A stretch of 64,000 nt of DNA from an uncultured Bacillota bacterium (lineage in GTDB: Bacteria; Bacillota; Clostridia; Peptostreptococcales; Anaerovoracaceae), in contig CASEFA010000009.1 in the NCBI GenBank assembly GCA_949287095.1, forward strand, positions 1 through 64,000. The letters run 5' to 3'. Shown one piece after another: positions 1-8,204 of the stretch (its first letter is position 1; every line of letters begins with the position of its first letter). Below the pieces are notes generated by a model. It did no database searches. It worked only from the letters and a program-made list of their open reading frames with translations, and was not told the origin of the DNA. The position numbers and the translations under genes were made by a program.

Positions 1-97
1 GGACACACCTGTACCCATCCCGAACACAGAAGTTAAGCTCCCCAGCGCCGATGATACCTGGCGGGAGACTGCCCGGGAAAGCAGGACGTTGCCGGTT
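1..97 (+). rRNA. rrf: 5S ribosomal RNA, 3' portion (5' end outside window)
   Basis: The first ~97 bases match the conserved 3' three quarters of bacterial 5S rRNA: the CCCGAACACAGAAGTTAAG block at about 19-37, the loop E/helix IV region with GATGATACC at about 50-58, and the closing GCAGGACGTTGCC. The 5' strand of the terminal helix is missing because the window starts inside the gene. It is followed directly by a terminator, so this is the end of an rRNA operon. The exact 3' end is estimated. Confidence 0.95.
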
Positions 98-104
98 TCG
101 ATAT

Positions 105-134
105 GAACGCTTCATCGCGAAGCGTTCTTTTTTT
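105..134 (+). terminator. Rho-independent terminator of the rRNA operon
   Basis: A perfect 9-bp stem (GAACGCTTC at 105-113 and GAAGCGTTC at 119-127) with a 5-base loop is followed by seven T residues at 128-134. It lies 8 bases after the 5S rRNA. Confidence 0.92.
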
Positions 135-157
135 ATGTGGTGCAGGACCTGAAATTA

Positions 158-166
158 TGGTATAAT
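158..166 (+). promoter_or_regulatory. Extended -10 promoter for the tmk operon
   Basis: TGGTATAAT at 158-166 is an extended -10 element. The hexamer 17 bases upstream (138-143, TGGTGC) is a poor -35, so activity probably depends on the TG extension. It sits between the rRNA terminator and the ribosome-binding site at 182-188, so the small membrane protein, tmk, holB, ricT and trmN6 can form one transcript. Confidence 0.6.
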
Positions 167-194
167 TCTAATGTTATTATGAAGGAGGTTCCGC

Positions 195-302
195 ATGTTT
201 CTTCTTAAAGTTATTTTTGCTGTCCTCATATGCTGCCCGTTTATATACATGGCTATGTATCTCTTCGGAAAGCTGATGAGGGATGTAAGAAGGAAACGCT
301 GA
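195..302 (+). CDS. Small single-pass membrane protein, 35 aa, unknown function
   Basis: An ATG at 195 follows a strong AAGGAGG (182-188) at 6 bases and opens a 35-codon frame ending TGA at 300-302. Residues 2-24 are almost entirely hydrophobic (start MFLLKVIFAVLI), giving one membrane helix, and the C-terminus is basic (MRDVRRKR), as expected for a small inner-membrane peptide with a positive cytoplasmic tail. It is the first gene after the promoter and ends 13 bases before the tmk start, so it is probably co-transcribed and could affect tmk translation. I do not recognise the family. The ribosome-binding site and the composition are the evidence that it is translated. Confidence 0.6.
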   Translation: MFLLKVIFAVLICCPFIYMAMYLFGKLMRDVRRKR

Positions 303-315
303 GGTGGACTTGATT

Positions 316-954
316 ATGAACAGAGGCCTTTTTATTTCTATAGAGGGTTCCGACGGCTCCGGCAAGTCGACCCAGCTTTCATATATAAGGGAATATTTCA
401 GAGACAGAAACCTGGATGCTGTTTTTACGAGAGAACCGGGAGGCACATCTATAGGTGAGAAAATAAGACATGTCATTCTGGATAATGAAAACAGCGAGAT
501 GTGTCCATTAACGGAGGCTATGCTTTACGCGGCTTCCAGAGCCCAGCACGTGAGGGAATTGATCATTCCTGCCCTGAAGGAGGGCAAACACGTGGTATGC
601 GACAGATTTGTGGATTCAAGCATTGCATATCAGGGACATGGAAGAGAACTGGGCGACTGTGTGTCGGTTATCAACGGTTTTGCGGTTGGGGACTGCATGC
701 CTGATTATACTTTTTTCCTGGATCTTGACCCGGAAGTAGGACGAGGCAGGATCAGAAGCGATGCTTTTGACAGACTTGAGCAGGAAAAGCTGACTTTTCA
801 CCGCAGAGTATACGACGGATATATGAAGCTTCTTTCGGAAGAACCGGAGAGGTTTATAAGAATCGATGCTTCCGGTACGGTAGAAGAAGTGAAAAAGGCA
901 ATATACGCAGGTCTCGATGAGATTTTTCAGATTCGGGAGAGAAACAATGGATAA
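316..954 (+). CDS. tmk: Thymidylate kinase
   Basis: Phosphorylates dTMP to dTDP with ATP in the cytoplasm, a required step to dTTP. The 212-residue protein has the P-loop GSDGSGKST at about residues 11-19, the CDRFVDSS motif in the middle, and a C-terminal lid segment with RIRSDAFDRLEQ; length is normal for the family. I place the start at ATG 316 because GAGGTGG at 301-307 is well spaced; an in-frame GTG at 304 would add four residues but lacks a properly spaced site. The tmk-holB-ricT-trmN6 order matches the Bacillus subtilis tmk-holB-yaaT-yabB order, and the 3' end overlaps holB by 8 bases. Confidence 0.95.
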   Translation: MNRGLFISIEGSDGSGKSTQLSYIREYFRDRNLDAVFTREPGGTSIGEKIRHVILDNENSEMCPLTEAMLYAASRAQHVRELIIPALKEGKHVVCDRFVDSSIAYQGHGRELGDCVSVINGFAVGDCMPDYTFFLDLDPEVGRGRIRSDAFDRLEQEKLTFHRRVYDGYMKLLSEEPERFIRIDASGTVEEVKKAIYAGLDEIFQIRERNNG

Positions 955-1717
955 GCTTTTGGACGCCATTGAACACGGCAGACTGTTTCATGCGTACATA
1001 ATAGAAGGGGATGCCATATCCGGCAAATATGAATATGCGAAATCTGCAGCCATGGCGATTCTCTGCAGAGAAGAGCCGGGAAAGGGATGCGGCAGATGCA
1101 GTATTTGTCAGAAGGTTGCTCACGAAAACCACGAGGACGTTTACCATATATGTGCGGATGAAAACAGCCTGAAGGATGCGACGGTAGCTGAGCTTCAGGA
1201 AAACCTGCGGCATAAGCCGACTGCAGGGGACTATAGCGTAGCTATAATCGAGGATGCGGACACTATGACCGTAAGAGCCCAGAACAGACTTTTGAAGACA
1301 CTCGAGGAACCAAACCCGGGAACGGTTATATTTCTGCTGTCGGAGAACAGCGATAATCTGCTTCCTACCATAAGGTCAAGGTGTGTGACGGTCAGAACGG
1401 CGCCGGAATTCGATGCGGATAACCCATATGTGGAGTTTGCGGCATTTCTGCTGGAAGAGACTGAACGGGGTGCATATTTTGCCACGATCAGAGACGCCCT
1501 TGATAAAAGAATCAAAGACAGGAAATCCGCTCTTGCCTTTCTCGATGCGGCTGAGATTCTCCTCATGAGATATTTTACCGGACAGGAGAAATCCATGTGG
1601 AGCAGGGACCATATAAAAGAAATCGTAAGTTACGCAGAAGAAGCGAGAAGAGACATCAATTTCAATGTAAATTATAAATATGCCCTCAGGAATCTGCTTA
1701 TAAAAGCCGGTATGTAG
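947..1717 (+). CDS. holB: DNA polymerase III delta' subunit (clamp loader)
   Basis: Non-catalytic stator of the clamp loader, which loads the beta clamp on primed DNA. The start ATG 947 overlaps the tmk end and follows GGGAGAG at 935-941; it gives 256 residues, short compared with E. coli delta' but common in Clostridia. The P-loop position is degenerate (EGDAISGKYEYA), in line with the lack of ATPase activity in delta'. Four cysteines in CREEPGKGCGRCSIC form the zinc module, and the sensor segment TIRSRCVTV is present. An in-frame upstream ATG at 917 exists but lies deep in tmk. Confidence 0.9.
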   Translation: MDKLLDAIEHGRLFHAYIIEGDAISGKYEYAKSAAMAILCREEPGKGCGRCSICQKVAHENHEDVYHICADENSLKDATVAELQENLRHKPTAGDYSVAIIEDADTMTVRAQNRLLKTLEEPNPGTVIFLLSENSDNLLPTIRSRCVTVRTAPEFDADNPYVEFAAFLLEETERGAYFATIRDALDKRIKDRKSALAFLDAAEILLMRYFTGQEKSMWSRDHIKEIVSYAEEARRDINFNVNYKYALRNLLIKAGM

Positions 1718-1748
1718 GGCGCATATATTAAACCGTTTGGAGGAATTT

Positions 1749-2675
1749 ATGATAAAAGTAGCCGGTGTTAAATTTAAGAGCGCAGGCAAAGTGTACTATT
1801 TCAGTCCCGAGGATGTAATGAATGTAAAGGTCGGAGACAATGTCATCGTTGAGACGGCAAGAGGGCTGGAATACGGTACGGTTACCATGGATATTACGGA
1901 GGTCAGAGAAGAGAGTATCGTCTGCCCGCTGAAGAAGATAGTAAGAATAGCTACTGAGGCTGACGAGAAACGTCACGAGGAAAACGAAAGCAGAAAAGCG
2001 GGAGCAATGCAGTTATGCCAGGAGAAGATAGAAAAGCATAATCTGGAAATGAAGCTTACCGATGTGGAGTACACCTTTGACAATAACAAGATTATATTCT
2101 ACTTCACCGCCGACGGACGGGTTGACTTCCGCGAACTGGTAAAAGACCTTGCCGGCGTATTCAGAATGAGGATAGAACTCCGGCAGATAGGCGTCAGAGA
2201 TGAGGCGAAGATGCTGGGGGGAATAGGAAGCTGCGGGAGAAGCCTCTGCTGCGCATCGTGGCTTTCGGACTTTCAGCCGGTATCTATCAAAATGGCGAAG
2301 GTGCAGGACCTTTCCCTGAATCCTACGAAAATTTCCGGCATATGCGGAAGGCTCATGTGCTGTCTGAAGTACGAAAACGAGATTTACATGGAACTGAAGA
2401 AAGGGCTGCCTGATAACGGTGAGAAAGTTAAAACGGCGGACGGTCTCGGTAAAGTGGTGGATACTGATATACTTGGAAGCAAGGTTAAAGTAAGACTTTT
2501 CACCGGGGAGAAAGACGAGGATGGAAACGAGAAGCTTACCGCCGACGTTTACACATACGGAAAAGCCGATGTGAAAAGGCTCAACCCGAAAAGAAAGAAA
2601 TCTCAAAACAGAGATATACTCGAGGACGTTGATGACGAATACATTGACGAGCTCAAAGAGCTTATCAGGGAGTAA
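1749..2675 (+). CDS. ricT: PSP1-domain protein RicT/YaaT, iron-sulfur regulator of RNA processing
   Basis: A 308-residue member of the YaaT/RicT family. In Bacillus, RicT works with RicA and RicF (the Y-complex) to direct RNase Y and affects sporulation and competence; that role is family knowledge. Visible features are the N-terminal barrel-like part (VGDNVIVETARGLEYG) and the conserved cysteine block, GSCGRSLCC followed about 40 residues later by CGRLMCCLKYE, which binds Fe-S clusters in the Bacillus protein. ATG 1749 follows GGAGG at 1739-1743. The gene sits between holB and trmN6 as in other Firmicutes, 2 bases before the next start. The C-terminal tail is acidic. Confidence 0.9.
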   Translation: MIKVAGVKFKSAGKVYYFSPEDVMNVKVGDNVIVETARGLEYGTVTMDITEVREESIVCPLKKIVRIATEADEKRHEENESRKAGAMQLCQEKIEKHNLEMKLTDVEYTFDNNKIIFYFTADGRVDFRELVKDLAGVFRMRIELRQIGVRDEAKMLGGIGSCGRSLCCASWLSDFQPVSIKMAKVQDLSLNPTKISGICGRLMCCLKYENEIYMELKKGLPDNGEKVKTADGLGKVVDTDILGSKVKVRLFTGEKDEDGNEKLTADVYTYGKADVKRLNPKRKKSQNRDILEDVDDEYIDELKELIRE

Positions 2676-2677
2676 TC

Positions 2678-3409
2678 ATGGCTCTCAGGTATGACAGGAC
2701 AGGTTTTAATGACATCGTAATATGCCAGGATCCCGATGAATTCTGTTATGGAACGGATGCTGTGATTCTCGCTCACGAAGCCGCAGGCAGCGCCATGGCC
2801 CACAGAAGGGACTGCGCTATAGCAGACCTTGGAACGGGAACAGGAATTGTGCCCCTCATTCTGTCTCAGAAAACCGAGGCGGGCAGAATAATGGGTATAG
2901 AGGTTCAGAAACACTCCTTTGACCTTGCAGAAAAAAACCGCAGGGAAAACGGCCTGGATGACAGAATCTCCTTTGTACTCGGCAATGTAAAAAACGTCAG
3001 CCGTGAGTACGGCGCAGGGTTTGATATAGTAACCTCCAATCCGCCATATACAGCGGAAGGAGAAGGTATTGAAAGCGGAAACAGCGCAAAGGCTATAGCG
3101 CGCCACGAGATTCTGGGGACTTTAGATGATTTCCTGAAAGCGGCCTCCTTTATGCTGAAGGATAAAGGAGAATTCTATATGATTCACAGACCGGGCCGTA
3201 TCGTTGACATATGCCAGGGATGCAGGGAAAACGGACTTGAGCCCAGAGAAATGACATTCATTTCAGGAAAACCGGGGGAAAAGCCGAATCTTCTCCTGGT
3301 TAAATGCGTGAAAAACGGGGGCAGAGACCTTAAAATACTGCCGCCCTTTGCAGTGAGAAATACGGACGGAAGTTTTACAGAAAAAATGCTGCGCTGCTAC
3401 GATACGTAG
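2678..3409 (+). CDS. trmN6: tRNA1(Val) adenine-N6 methyltransferase-like protein (TrmN6/YabB)
   Basis: A 243-residue class I SAM-dependent methyltransferase. SAM motif I reads ADLGTGTGIVPLIL near residue 50, and the catalytic motif SNPPY near residue 125 is typical of N6-adenine methylation. The N-terminal signature with FCYGTDAVILA matches the TrmN6/YfiC/YabB group that modifies A37 of tRNA-Val. Position after ricT equals yabB in Bacillus subtilis. It is translated from ATG 2678, 2 bases after the ricT stop, and is the last gene of the first operon. Confidence 0.85.
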   Translation: MALRYDRTGFNDIVICQDPDEFCYGTDAVILAHEAAGSAMAHRRDCAIADLGTGTGIVPLILSQKTEAGRIMGIEVQKHSFDLAEKNRRENGLDDRISFVLGNVKNVSREYGAGFDIVTSNPPYTAEGEGIESGNSAKAIARHEILGTLDDFLKAASFMLKDKGEFYMIHRPGRIVDICQGCRENGLEPREMTFISGKPGEKPNLLLVKCVKNGGRDLKILPPFAVRNTDGSFTEKMLRCYDT

Positions 3410-3430
3410 AACGAACAAGGTAAAAAATAG

Positions 3431-3459
3431 TTGTTATTATTTGGGAATACGGTTATAAT
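3431..3459 (+). promoter_or_regulatory. Sigma-A-type promoter upstream of the 3498 gene
   Basis: TTGTTA at 3431-3436 and a perfect TATAAT at 3454-3459 are separated by 17 bases. A ribosome-binding site (AAAGGAGGGG, about 3484-3493) and the next gene follow within 40 bases. Confidence 0.75.
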
Positions 3460-3497
3460 AATCCATGGAATGGGTTTAGCCATAAAGGAGGGGCAAG

Positions 3498-3836
3498 ATG
3501 ATAACCATAGATATTAAGACTCTGCTTATTTATCTGGTGCTCGCTGCAGCGCTTGTGCTGGTAATCTATCTGATAGTACTGGTGAAGAATCTTATCGCAA
3601 CGGTTAAAAGCACCAATCGTGTGCTGGAAGACACAGCTGTTGTGTCGGGGATAGTAGCCGAGAAGGCAAAGGCCGCGGACGGGCTTGCCGATGACGTCAT
3701 AGAGGCGCTGGGCAGCTTTGCCAAGGCAGTAAAAGGTGAAGAGAACATCATTGCAGCTCTTTCCAACATAGCTAAAACAGTGGGAATGGCTATGTCTTTT
3801 GCCAGAAAAAAGGACGATAAGAAGAAAGAAAAATAG
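3498..3836 (+). CDS. Membrane-anchored small protein with helical cytoplasmic domain (DUF948-like)
   Basis: This 112-residue protein has an N-terminal membrane helix at about residues 9-30 (LLIYLVLAAALVLVIYLIVL), then an alanine- and valine-rich amphipathic helical stretch and a lysine-rich tail (KKDDKKKEK). The design resembles DUF948 general stress-type proteins with one anchor and a coiled domain, but the match is by architecture only. It has its own promoter and strong ribosome-binding site and precedes the AbrB-type gene by 61 bases. Function unknown. Confidence 0.75.
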   Translation: MITIDIKTLLIYLVLAAALVLVIYLIVLVKNLIATVKSTNRVLEDTAVVSGIVAEKAKAADGLADDVIEALGSFAKAVKGEENIIAALSNIAKTVGMAMSFARKKDDKKKEK

Positions 3837-3897
3837 ACTGTAGGCAGCTGAAGCTGCTCTGAAAGATATGAACGGTATTTAAAAAGGAGGATCCATT

Positions 3898-4140
3898 ATG
3901 AAAGCGACAGGAATCGTACGGCCGGTAGACTCTCTCGGAAGAGTAGTAATCCCTATTGAACTCAGAAGAAATCTTGGAATAAACACTGACGACTCACTGG
4001 AAGTGTTCGTTGACGGACAGTTTATAATGCTTAAGAAATACGAGCCTGCCTGCATTTTTTGCGGTGAGGCTGACGGCGTGACTCTGGTTCACGGAAAGCC
4101 GGTATGCAGAAACTGTATCGATGAAATGAAAAATCTTTAA
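3898..4140 (+). CDS. abrB: AbrB/SpoVT-type transition-state regulator
   Basis: An 80-residue DNA-binding protein. The N-terminal swapped-hairpin fold is clear: MKATGIVRPVDSLGRVVIPI and ELRRNLGI at residues 1-28, followed by DSLEVFVDGQFIMLKKY. The C-terminal part has two CxxC pairs (CIFC and CRNC), typical of clostridial AbrB-like proteins and probably binding zinc. AbrB represses transition-state and sporulation-entry genes in Bacillus; here the targets are unknown. It has a strong AAGGAGG site and is followed by a terminator. The same neighbourhood carries abrB in Bacillus. Confidence 0.92.
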   Translation: MKATGIVRPVDSLGRVVIPIELRRNLGINTDDSLEVFVDGQFIMLKKYEPACIFCGEADGVTLVHGKPVCRNCIDEMKNL

Positions 4141-4144
4141 TCAT

Positions 4145-4178
4145 AAAAAGCCTGAAACTTGATGTGACAGGCTTTTTT
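4145..4178 (+). terminator. Rho-independent terminator after abrB
   Basis: AAAGCCTG (4147-4154) pairs with CAGGCTTT (4168-4175), followed by T residues to 4178. It starts 5 bases after the abrB stop. Confidence 0.85.
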
Positions 4179-4215
4179 GTTCGTAGATAAAAAACGCAGA
4201 ATGGCGGAGGGGAAA

Positions 4216-5484
4216 ATGGCAAAGTTTTTAGTTCAGAAGAGCGGGCCGCTGAACGGCGAGGTCGTTATAAGCGGAGCAAAGAATGCAGTGCTGCCACTTA
4301 TGGCGGCTACCATACTGTCAGACGAGGAATGCCGGATAAGCGATGTACCGCAGCTGAGAGACGTTGATGTGATGAAAGACATCCTGAAGGCGCTCGGGGG
4401 AGAAATAAAAGCTGAAAATGACGGCGTCCTTGCCGTAAATATGAAAAAAATAGAAAAGTGCGAGGCAGACTACGATCTCGTGTCCAGAATGAGAGCATCG
4501 TTTCTGATTATGGGTTCGCTTCTGGGAAGGTGCGGAAGGGCTAAGGTTTACATGCCGGGCGGATGCACCATAGGCGCAAGACCCATAGACCTTCATCTCA
4601 AGGGATTCGAAGCCCTGGGAGCGGAGATAATAGTAAAGGACAATTTCATAGAAGCCATATCGCCGGAGGGCGGACTTAAGGGAGAAAGCATCTATCTGGA
4701 CTTCCCGAGTGTAGGAGCTACGGAAAACATCATGGCTGCGGCGGTTCTTGCAAACGGTACTACATATATTGAAAACGCTGCCGAGGAGCCGGAAATAGTT
4801 GACCTTGCCAACTTCCTGAACAAAATGGGAGCCAGGATTAAGGGCGCAGGAACTGATACCATTAAAATAGAAGGCGTAGAGAAAGTTCACGGCGCCAGTC
4901 ACACGGTTATTCCGGACAGGATTGAAGCGGGAACGTACATGTTGGCAGCGGCCATAACCAGAGGAACCCTTCTTCTGAAGAACATGGTGCCTGACCACGT
5001 AAAGCCTATTACAGCAAAGCTTCGTGAAAGCGGCGTAACTGTAGAACTAACGGACGAGGGACTTTATGTGGATGCAGCGGGAGACAGAAAGCTGACGGCA
5101 GTCGATCTGAAAACGCTTCCTTATCCCGGATTTCCTACCGATATACAGTCTCCGTTCATGAGCTTTCTTACAACTGTTGAAGGCTCCAGCACGGTTATAG
5201 AGACAGTATTTGAGAACAGGTTTATGCATGTTGCGGAGCTTAACAGAATGGGCGCCAACATCATGACGGAAGGCAACAAGGCTGTAGTGCAGGGCTGTAA
5301 GAACCTTGAGGGAGCTCAGGTAATCGCCACGGATTTAAGGGCCGGAGCGGCTCTGGTCCTTGCGGGACTTGTCGCCAGCGGCACTACCGAAATTTCCGAG
5401 ATATATCATATAGAACGCGGTTACGAAAAGTTCACTGAAAAGTTCAGAGCAATCGGCGCTAACATAATGCGCGTTGAGGAGTAG
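4216..5484 (+). CDS. murA: UDP-N-acetylglucosamine 1-carboxyvinyltransferase
   Basis: First committed step of peptidoglycan synthesis: transfers enolpyruvate from PEP to UDP-GlcNAc. The 422-residue protein has the N-terminal substrate loop (SGAKNAVLPLMAATIL, about residues 18-33), the catalytic cysteine in MPGGCTIGARPIDLH near residue 118, so it should be fosfomycin-sensitive, and the C-terminal DLRAGAALVLAGL motif. ATG 4216 follows GGAGGGG; a TTG at 4177 in the same frame lies in the abrB terminator and was not chosen. It is co-directional with fbp, 3 bases downstream. Confidence 0.95.
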   Translation: MAKFLVQKSGPLNGEVVISGAKNAVLPLMAATILSDEECRISDVPQLRDVDVMKDILKALGGEIKAENDGVLAVNMKKIEKCEADYDLVSRMRASFLIMGSLLGRCGRAKVYMPGGCTIGARPIDLHLKGFEALGAEIIVKDNFIEAISPEGGLKGESIYLDFPSVGATENIMAAAVLANGTTYIENAAEEPEIVDLANFLNKMGARIKGAGTDTIKIEGVEKVHGASHTVIPDRIEAGTYMLAAAITRGTLLLKNMVPDHVKPITAKLRESGVTVELTDEGLYVDAAGDRKLTAVDLKTLPYPGFPTDIQSPFMSFLTTVEGSSTVIETVFENRFMHVAELNRMGANIMTEGNKAVVQGCKNLEGAQVIATDLRAGAALVLAGLVASGTTEISEIYHIERGYEKFTEKFRAIGANIMRVEE

Positions 5485-5487
5485 AAA

Positions 5488-7443
5488 ATGGCAGATCTGA
5501 AATATCTGGAGCTCCTGTCCAAGGACTATCCGAATATAAGGGCAGCAGCCGCAGAGTACATAAACCTTCAGGCTATTCTTGCCCTGCCTAAGGGCACGGA
5601 ATACTTCCTGAGCGATCTTCACGGAGAGCACGAGGCCTTTATCCACATGATAAAGAGCGCTTCCGGAACCATAAAGAGCAAAATTGACGAGCATTACGGC
5701 GGGATTTTGAGTGAAGAGGACAGAGACGACCTCGCTGCTCTCATATACAATCCCGAGGCTGAGATAAAGAGAAGAAAGAAAAGCGAAGCGGACTTTGACA
5801 AATGGTGCGTAAACGTGATATATCGTTTAGTTACGATATGCAAATCCGTTTCCACCAAGTACACCAGATCAAAGGTGAGAAGAAGACTTCCGAGGTATCT
5901 GGACTATGCCATGGACGAACTGCTTCACGCCGACGACGAGGAAAACCGCGCTCACTACTACAGCGAAATCATAAACACAATCGTCTACAACGGCATGGCC
6001 GAGACGTTCATATGTGAAATGGCCGAGGCAACCAGCAGACTGGCTGTGGATCAGCTTCACATCATAGGCGACATATTCGACAGAGGAGCTCATCCCGATT
6101 CTATAATGGACTACCTTATGGATTTTCACGATGTGGACTTTCAATGGGGAAACCACGATATCGTATGGATGGGAGCCGCTGCGGGAAATCTGGCGTGCAT
6201 AGCCAACATCGTCAGGATGAATATAAGCTATAACAACTTCGACATGCTGGAAGTGGGATACGGAGTTAACCTGAGGCGTCTTGCAACCTTTGCGGCAAAC
6301 ACCTATGCCGACGACCCATGCACTAAGTTTGCCCCGCATATTCTCGATAAGAACAAGTTCGATCCCGTGGACGAAAGCCTCGCTGCCAAGATGCATAAGG
6401 CTATAGCCGTATGCCAGTTCAAGGCCGAAGGCCAGATAATCCTGGCGCATCCGGAGTATCACCTTGACAACAGGCTGCTGCTTGACAAGATAAACTTCGA
6501 GGATAAGACTATAGTCATCGACGGCGTAAAGTACGACCTTATGGACACCAATCTTCCGACGGTGGACCCGGAAAACCCTTACGAGTTCACGGCGGACGAG
6601 CTGGAGGTAATGAATTCACTTCAGGCATCAATCCTGAATTCTGAAAAACTGCAGAAGCACATAAAGTTTCTTTTCAGCCACGGAGCACTCTATACGAAGG
6701 TCAACGGCAATCTCCTGTATCACGGCTGCATTCCGATGGACGAAAACGGGGAATTCATCGAGGTGGAGATAAACGGAGGGAAGTTCAAGGGTAAAGAACT
6801 TATGGATCACCTGGATGCTCAGGTGAGAAGGTCATATTTCTCTCCTGAAGAGGTTCTCCGCTACGGCAGAAGCGGCGACATAATGTGGTACCTGTGGCTT
6901 GCAAAGGATTCTCCGCTCTTCGGAAAGGAGAAGATGACCACCTTCGAAAGGCTTTTCATCGCCGACAAAGCCGCCCACAAGGAGCCGGTAAGACCTTACT
7001 ACAAGCTGATTAAGGAAAGAGGCCCGTGTGAGAAGATACTCAGAGAGTTCGGCCTGGATCCGAACAGAGGAAAGATATTAAACGGTCACGTTCCCGTTAA
7101 GATAAAGGACGGCGAAAGCCCTATCAAAGGCGGCGGCCTCCTCTATGTAATAGACGGCGGCATCTCAAAGGCCTACCAGAAGCAGACCGGTATCGCAGGA
7201 TATACATTTATATTCAACTCCCGGTTCATGGCTCTGGCTGCCCACAAGCCGTACAAGCCTCTGAAACCAGACGGCACTCAGGAATTCTCAAGCCCTGTGG
7301 TCACCACCGTGGAGACCCTGCCTGAAAGACTTCTGATAATAGACACCGACAAGGGAGCGGAGCTCACGGAGCAGGCGGAGAGAGTCAAAGAACTGGTCGA
7401 CGCCTACAGAAAGGGAAAGATAAAGGAAAAAGAGAGAGAATAA
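5488..7443 (+). CDS. fbp: Fructose-1,6-bisphosphatase, class III
   Basis: Hydrolyses fructose-1,6-bisphosphate in gluconeogenesis. At 651 residues it fits the large Firmicutes class III (Bacillus Fbp is about 670). The metallophosphatase motifs are in order: FLSDLHGEHEAF (about residues 41-52), IIGDIFDRGAHPDSI (about 193-207), WGNHDIVWMG (about 220-229) and a late conserved histidine in GHVPVKI. It starts 3 bases after the murA stop and is followed by a GC-rich terminator, so murA-fbp is a two-gene unit. Confidence 0.95.
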   Translation: MADLKYLELLSKDYPNIRAAAAEYINLQAILALPKGTEYFLSDLHGEHEAFIHMIKSASGTIKSKIDEHYGGILSEEDRDDLAALIYNPEAEIKRRKKSEADFDKWCVNVIYRLVTICKSVSTKYTRSKVRRRLPRYLDYAMDELLHADDEENRAHYYSEIINTIVYNGMAETFICEMAEATSRLAVDQLHIIGDIFDRGAHPDSIMDYLMDFHDVDFQWGNHDIVWMGAAAGNLACIANIVRMNISYNNFDMLEVGYGVNLRRLATFAANTYADDPCTKFAPHILDKNKFDPVDESLAAKMHKAIAVCQFKAEGQIILAHPEYHLDNRLLLDKINFEDKTIVIDGVKYDLMDTNLPTVDPENPYEFTADELEVMNSLQASILNSEKLQKHIKFLFSHGALYTKVNGNLLYHGCIPMDENGEFIEVEINGGKFKGKELMDHLDAQVRRSYFSPEEVLRYGRSGDIMWYLWLAKDSPLFGKEKMTTFERLFIADKAAHKEPVRPYYKLIKERGPCEKILREFGLDPNRGKILNGHVPVKIKDGESPIKGGGLLYVIDGGISKAYQKQTGIAGYTFIFNSRFMALAAHKPYKPLKPDGTQEFSSPVVTTVETLPERLLIIDTDKGAELTEQAERVKELVDAYRKGKIKEKERE

Positions 7444-7444
7444 C

Positions 7445-7491
7445 GAAAGCGCGCCGCGCCCTGACGTTACTGGCAGGGGCGGCGCTTTTTG
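7445..7491 (+). terminator. Rho-independent terminator after fbp
   Basis: GCGCCGCGCCCTG (7451-7463) pairs, with one bulge, with CAGGGGCGGCGC (about 7474-7485), followed by a T run. It begins just after the fbp stop. Confidence 0.85.
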
Positions 7492-7525
7492 TTTCCCCCA
7501 AATCAACGTTTAGATTAAAAGGCGG

Positions 7526-7816
7526 TTTGCCCAAAGTCTACATGGAAAGATATCCTTGGCAAAAAAGTTTGCCATATTCATCTACTCCGATGGACAGGCG
7601 GCAAAATTTATCTTTTAGAGACGATGTTTATGGAGTGTATATGACTTCCGAGCAGACGTTTGCACAGTCTTGAAGTCCAATTTATAACAATAATATTAAA
7701 AAATGTATGGAATGGAGTGCTCCAAAGCCTGAAAGTTTGCCGTAGGAAGCTTGAGACGTAGTAAATTGACAAACTCCGTTTGCCCGGTCAGTACGCTAAT
7801 GGACATATATGGCAAA
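7526..7816 (+). repeat. Phased inverted-word array A (TTTGCC/GGCAAA)
   Basis: Four 38-base units begin with TTTGCC and end with its inverse: 7526-7563, 7568-7605, 7736-7773 (ending GACAAA, one change) and 7779-7816. Each has exactly 26 bases between the words. Units 1-2 are 4 bases apart and units 3-4 are 5 bases apart, so same-orientation words recur every 42 and 43 bases. The two pairs are separated by 130 bases. Unit interiors share little beyond ATGGA in three of four. The strand is nominal because the array is symmetric. The same plan recurs at 15915, 19515 and 56511. Confidence 0.7.
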
Positions 7817-7958
7817 CTTCTTCCCTCGAAAAGTTCCGTTTCTGCGATTTCGGGACGTTAAATATATGTTTCACCAAAAGCATTTGATGCAGGTATTTTG
7901 ACGATAACTAAAGCAGCTTTCCCGGCAAAAAATAACTGAAATTTTTCAAAAAATAGTA

Positions 7959-7986
7959 TTGACAAACTATTATGATGGGTTATAAT
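7959..7986 (+). promoter_or_regulatory. Promoter of the his leader
   Basis: A perfect TTGACA at 7959-7964 and a perfect TATAAT at 7981-7986 lie 16 bases apart. It is the only strong promoter found between fbp and hisZ, so the histidine operon is probably read from here through the leader and its terminator. Confidence 0.85.
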
Positions 7987-7992
7987 ATACTC

Positions 7993-8204
7993 AAGAAGCG
8001 AGGAAGCAAAGAAGCGCAAGCGACGAAGCAGGTTCGCTGAAGATGAAGTTGCGATGTGAGAGTCGTAACCCAAGAAAGAGGTGAGTCCACCAGAAGTGAC
8101 AGAGTTAAATCAGAAGAGATAATACCGGATGTTTTGAAGGTTTAGCGATTGTGGTTGATAGAGAGCGAGGCCGTGAGAAAAGAAACATCCGGTATTATTT
8201 TTTT
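7993..8204 (+). ncRNA. Structured leader RNA upstream of hisZ, candidate attenuator
   Basis: The transcript expected from the 7959 promoter is non-coding for about 210 bases. It starts purine-rich with four GAAGC repeats (about 7994-8030), contains small hairpins such as GGTG-agtc-CACC (8080-8091), and ends in a strong terminator. No T-box consensus (GGGTGGNACCGCG) is present and no histidine-rich leader peptide is encoded; the one short ATG frame (8043-8084, 13 codons) has no His codon. It may be a novel cis-regulator of the his operon or an independent small RNA. Between 8205 and 8370 I see only an A/G-rich stretch and the hisZ ribosome-binding site. Confidence 0.5.
8119..8204 (+). terminator. 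Terminator of the his leader with large loop
   Basis: A 16-bp perfect stem (ATAATACCGGATGTTT at 8119-8134, with its complement at 8183-8198) closes a 48-base loop and runs into seven T residues. The large loop is unusual for a plain terminator and leaves room for an alternative fold. Confidence 0.8.

Noticed and set aside
7526..7816. CRISPR array
   Set aside because: Only a 6-base word recurs, in alternating orientation; there is no direct repeat of 23 bases or more and no cas gene in the window.
7858..8073. 71-codon minus-strand open frame over the his promoter
   Set aside because: No ribosome-binding site, and it covers the plus-strand promoter and leader.
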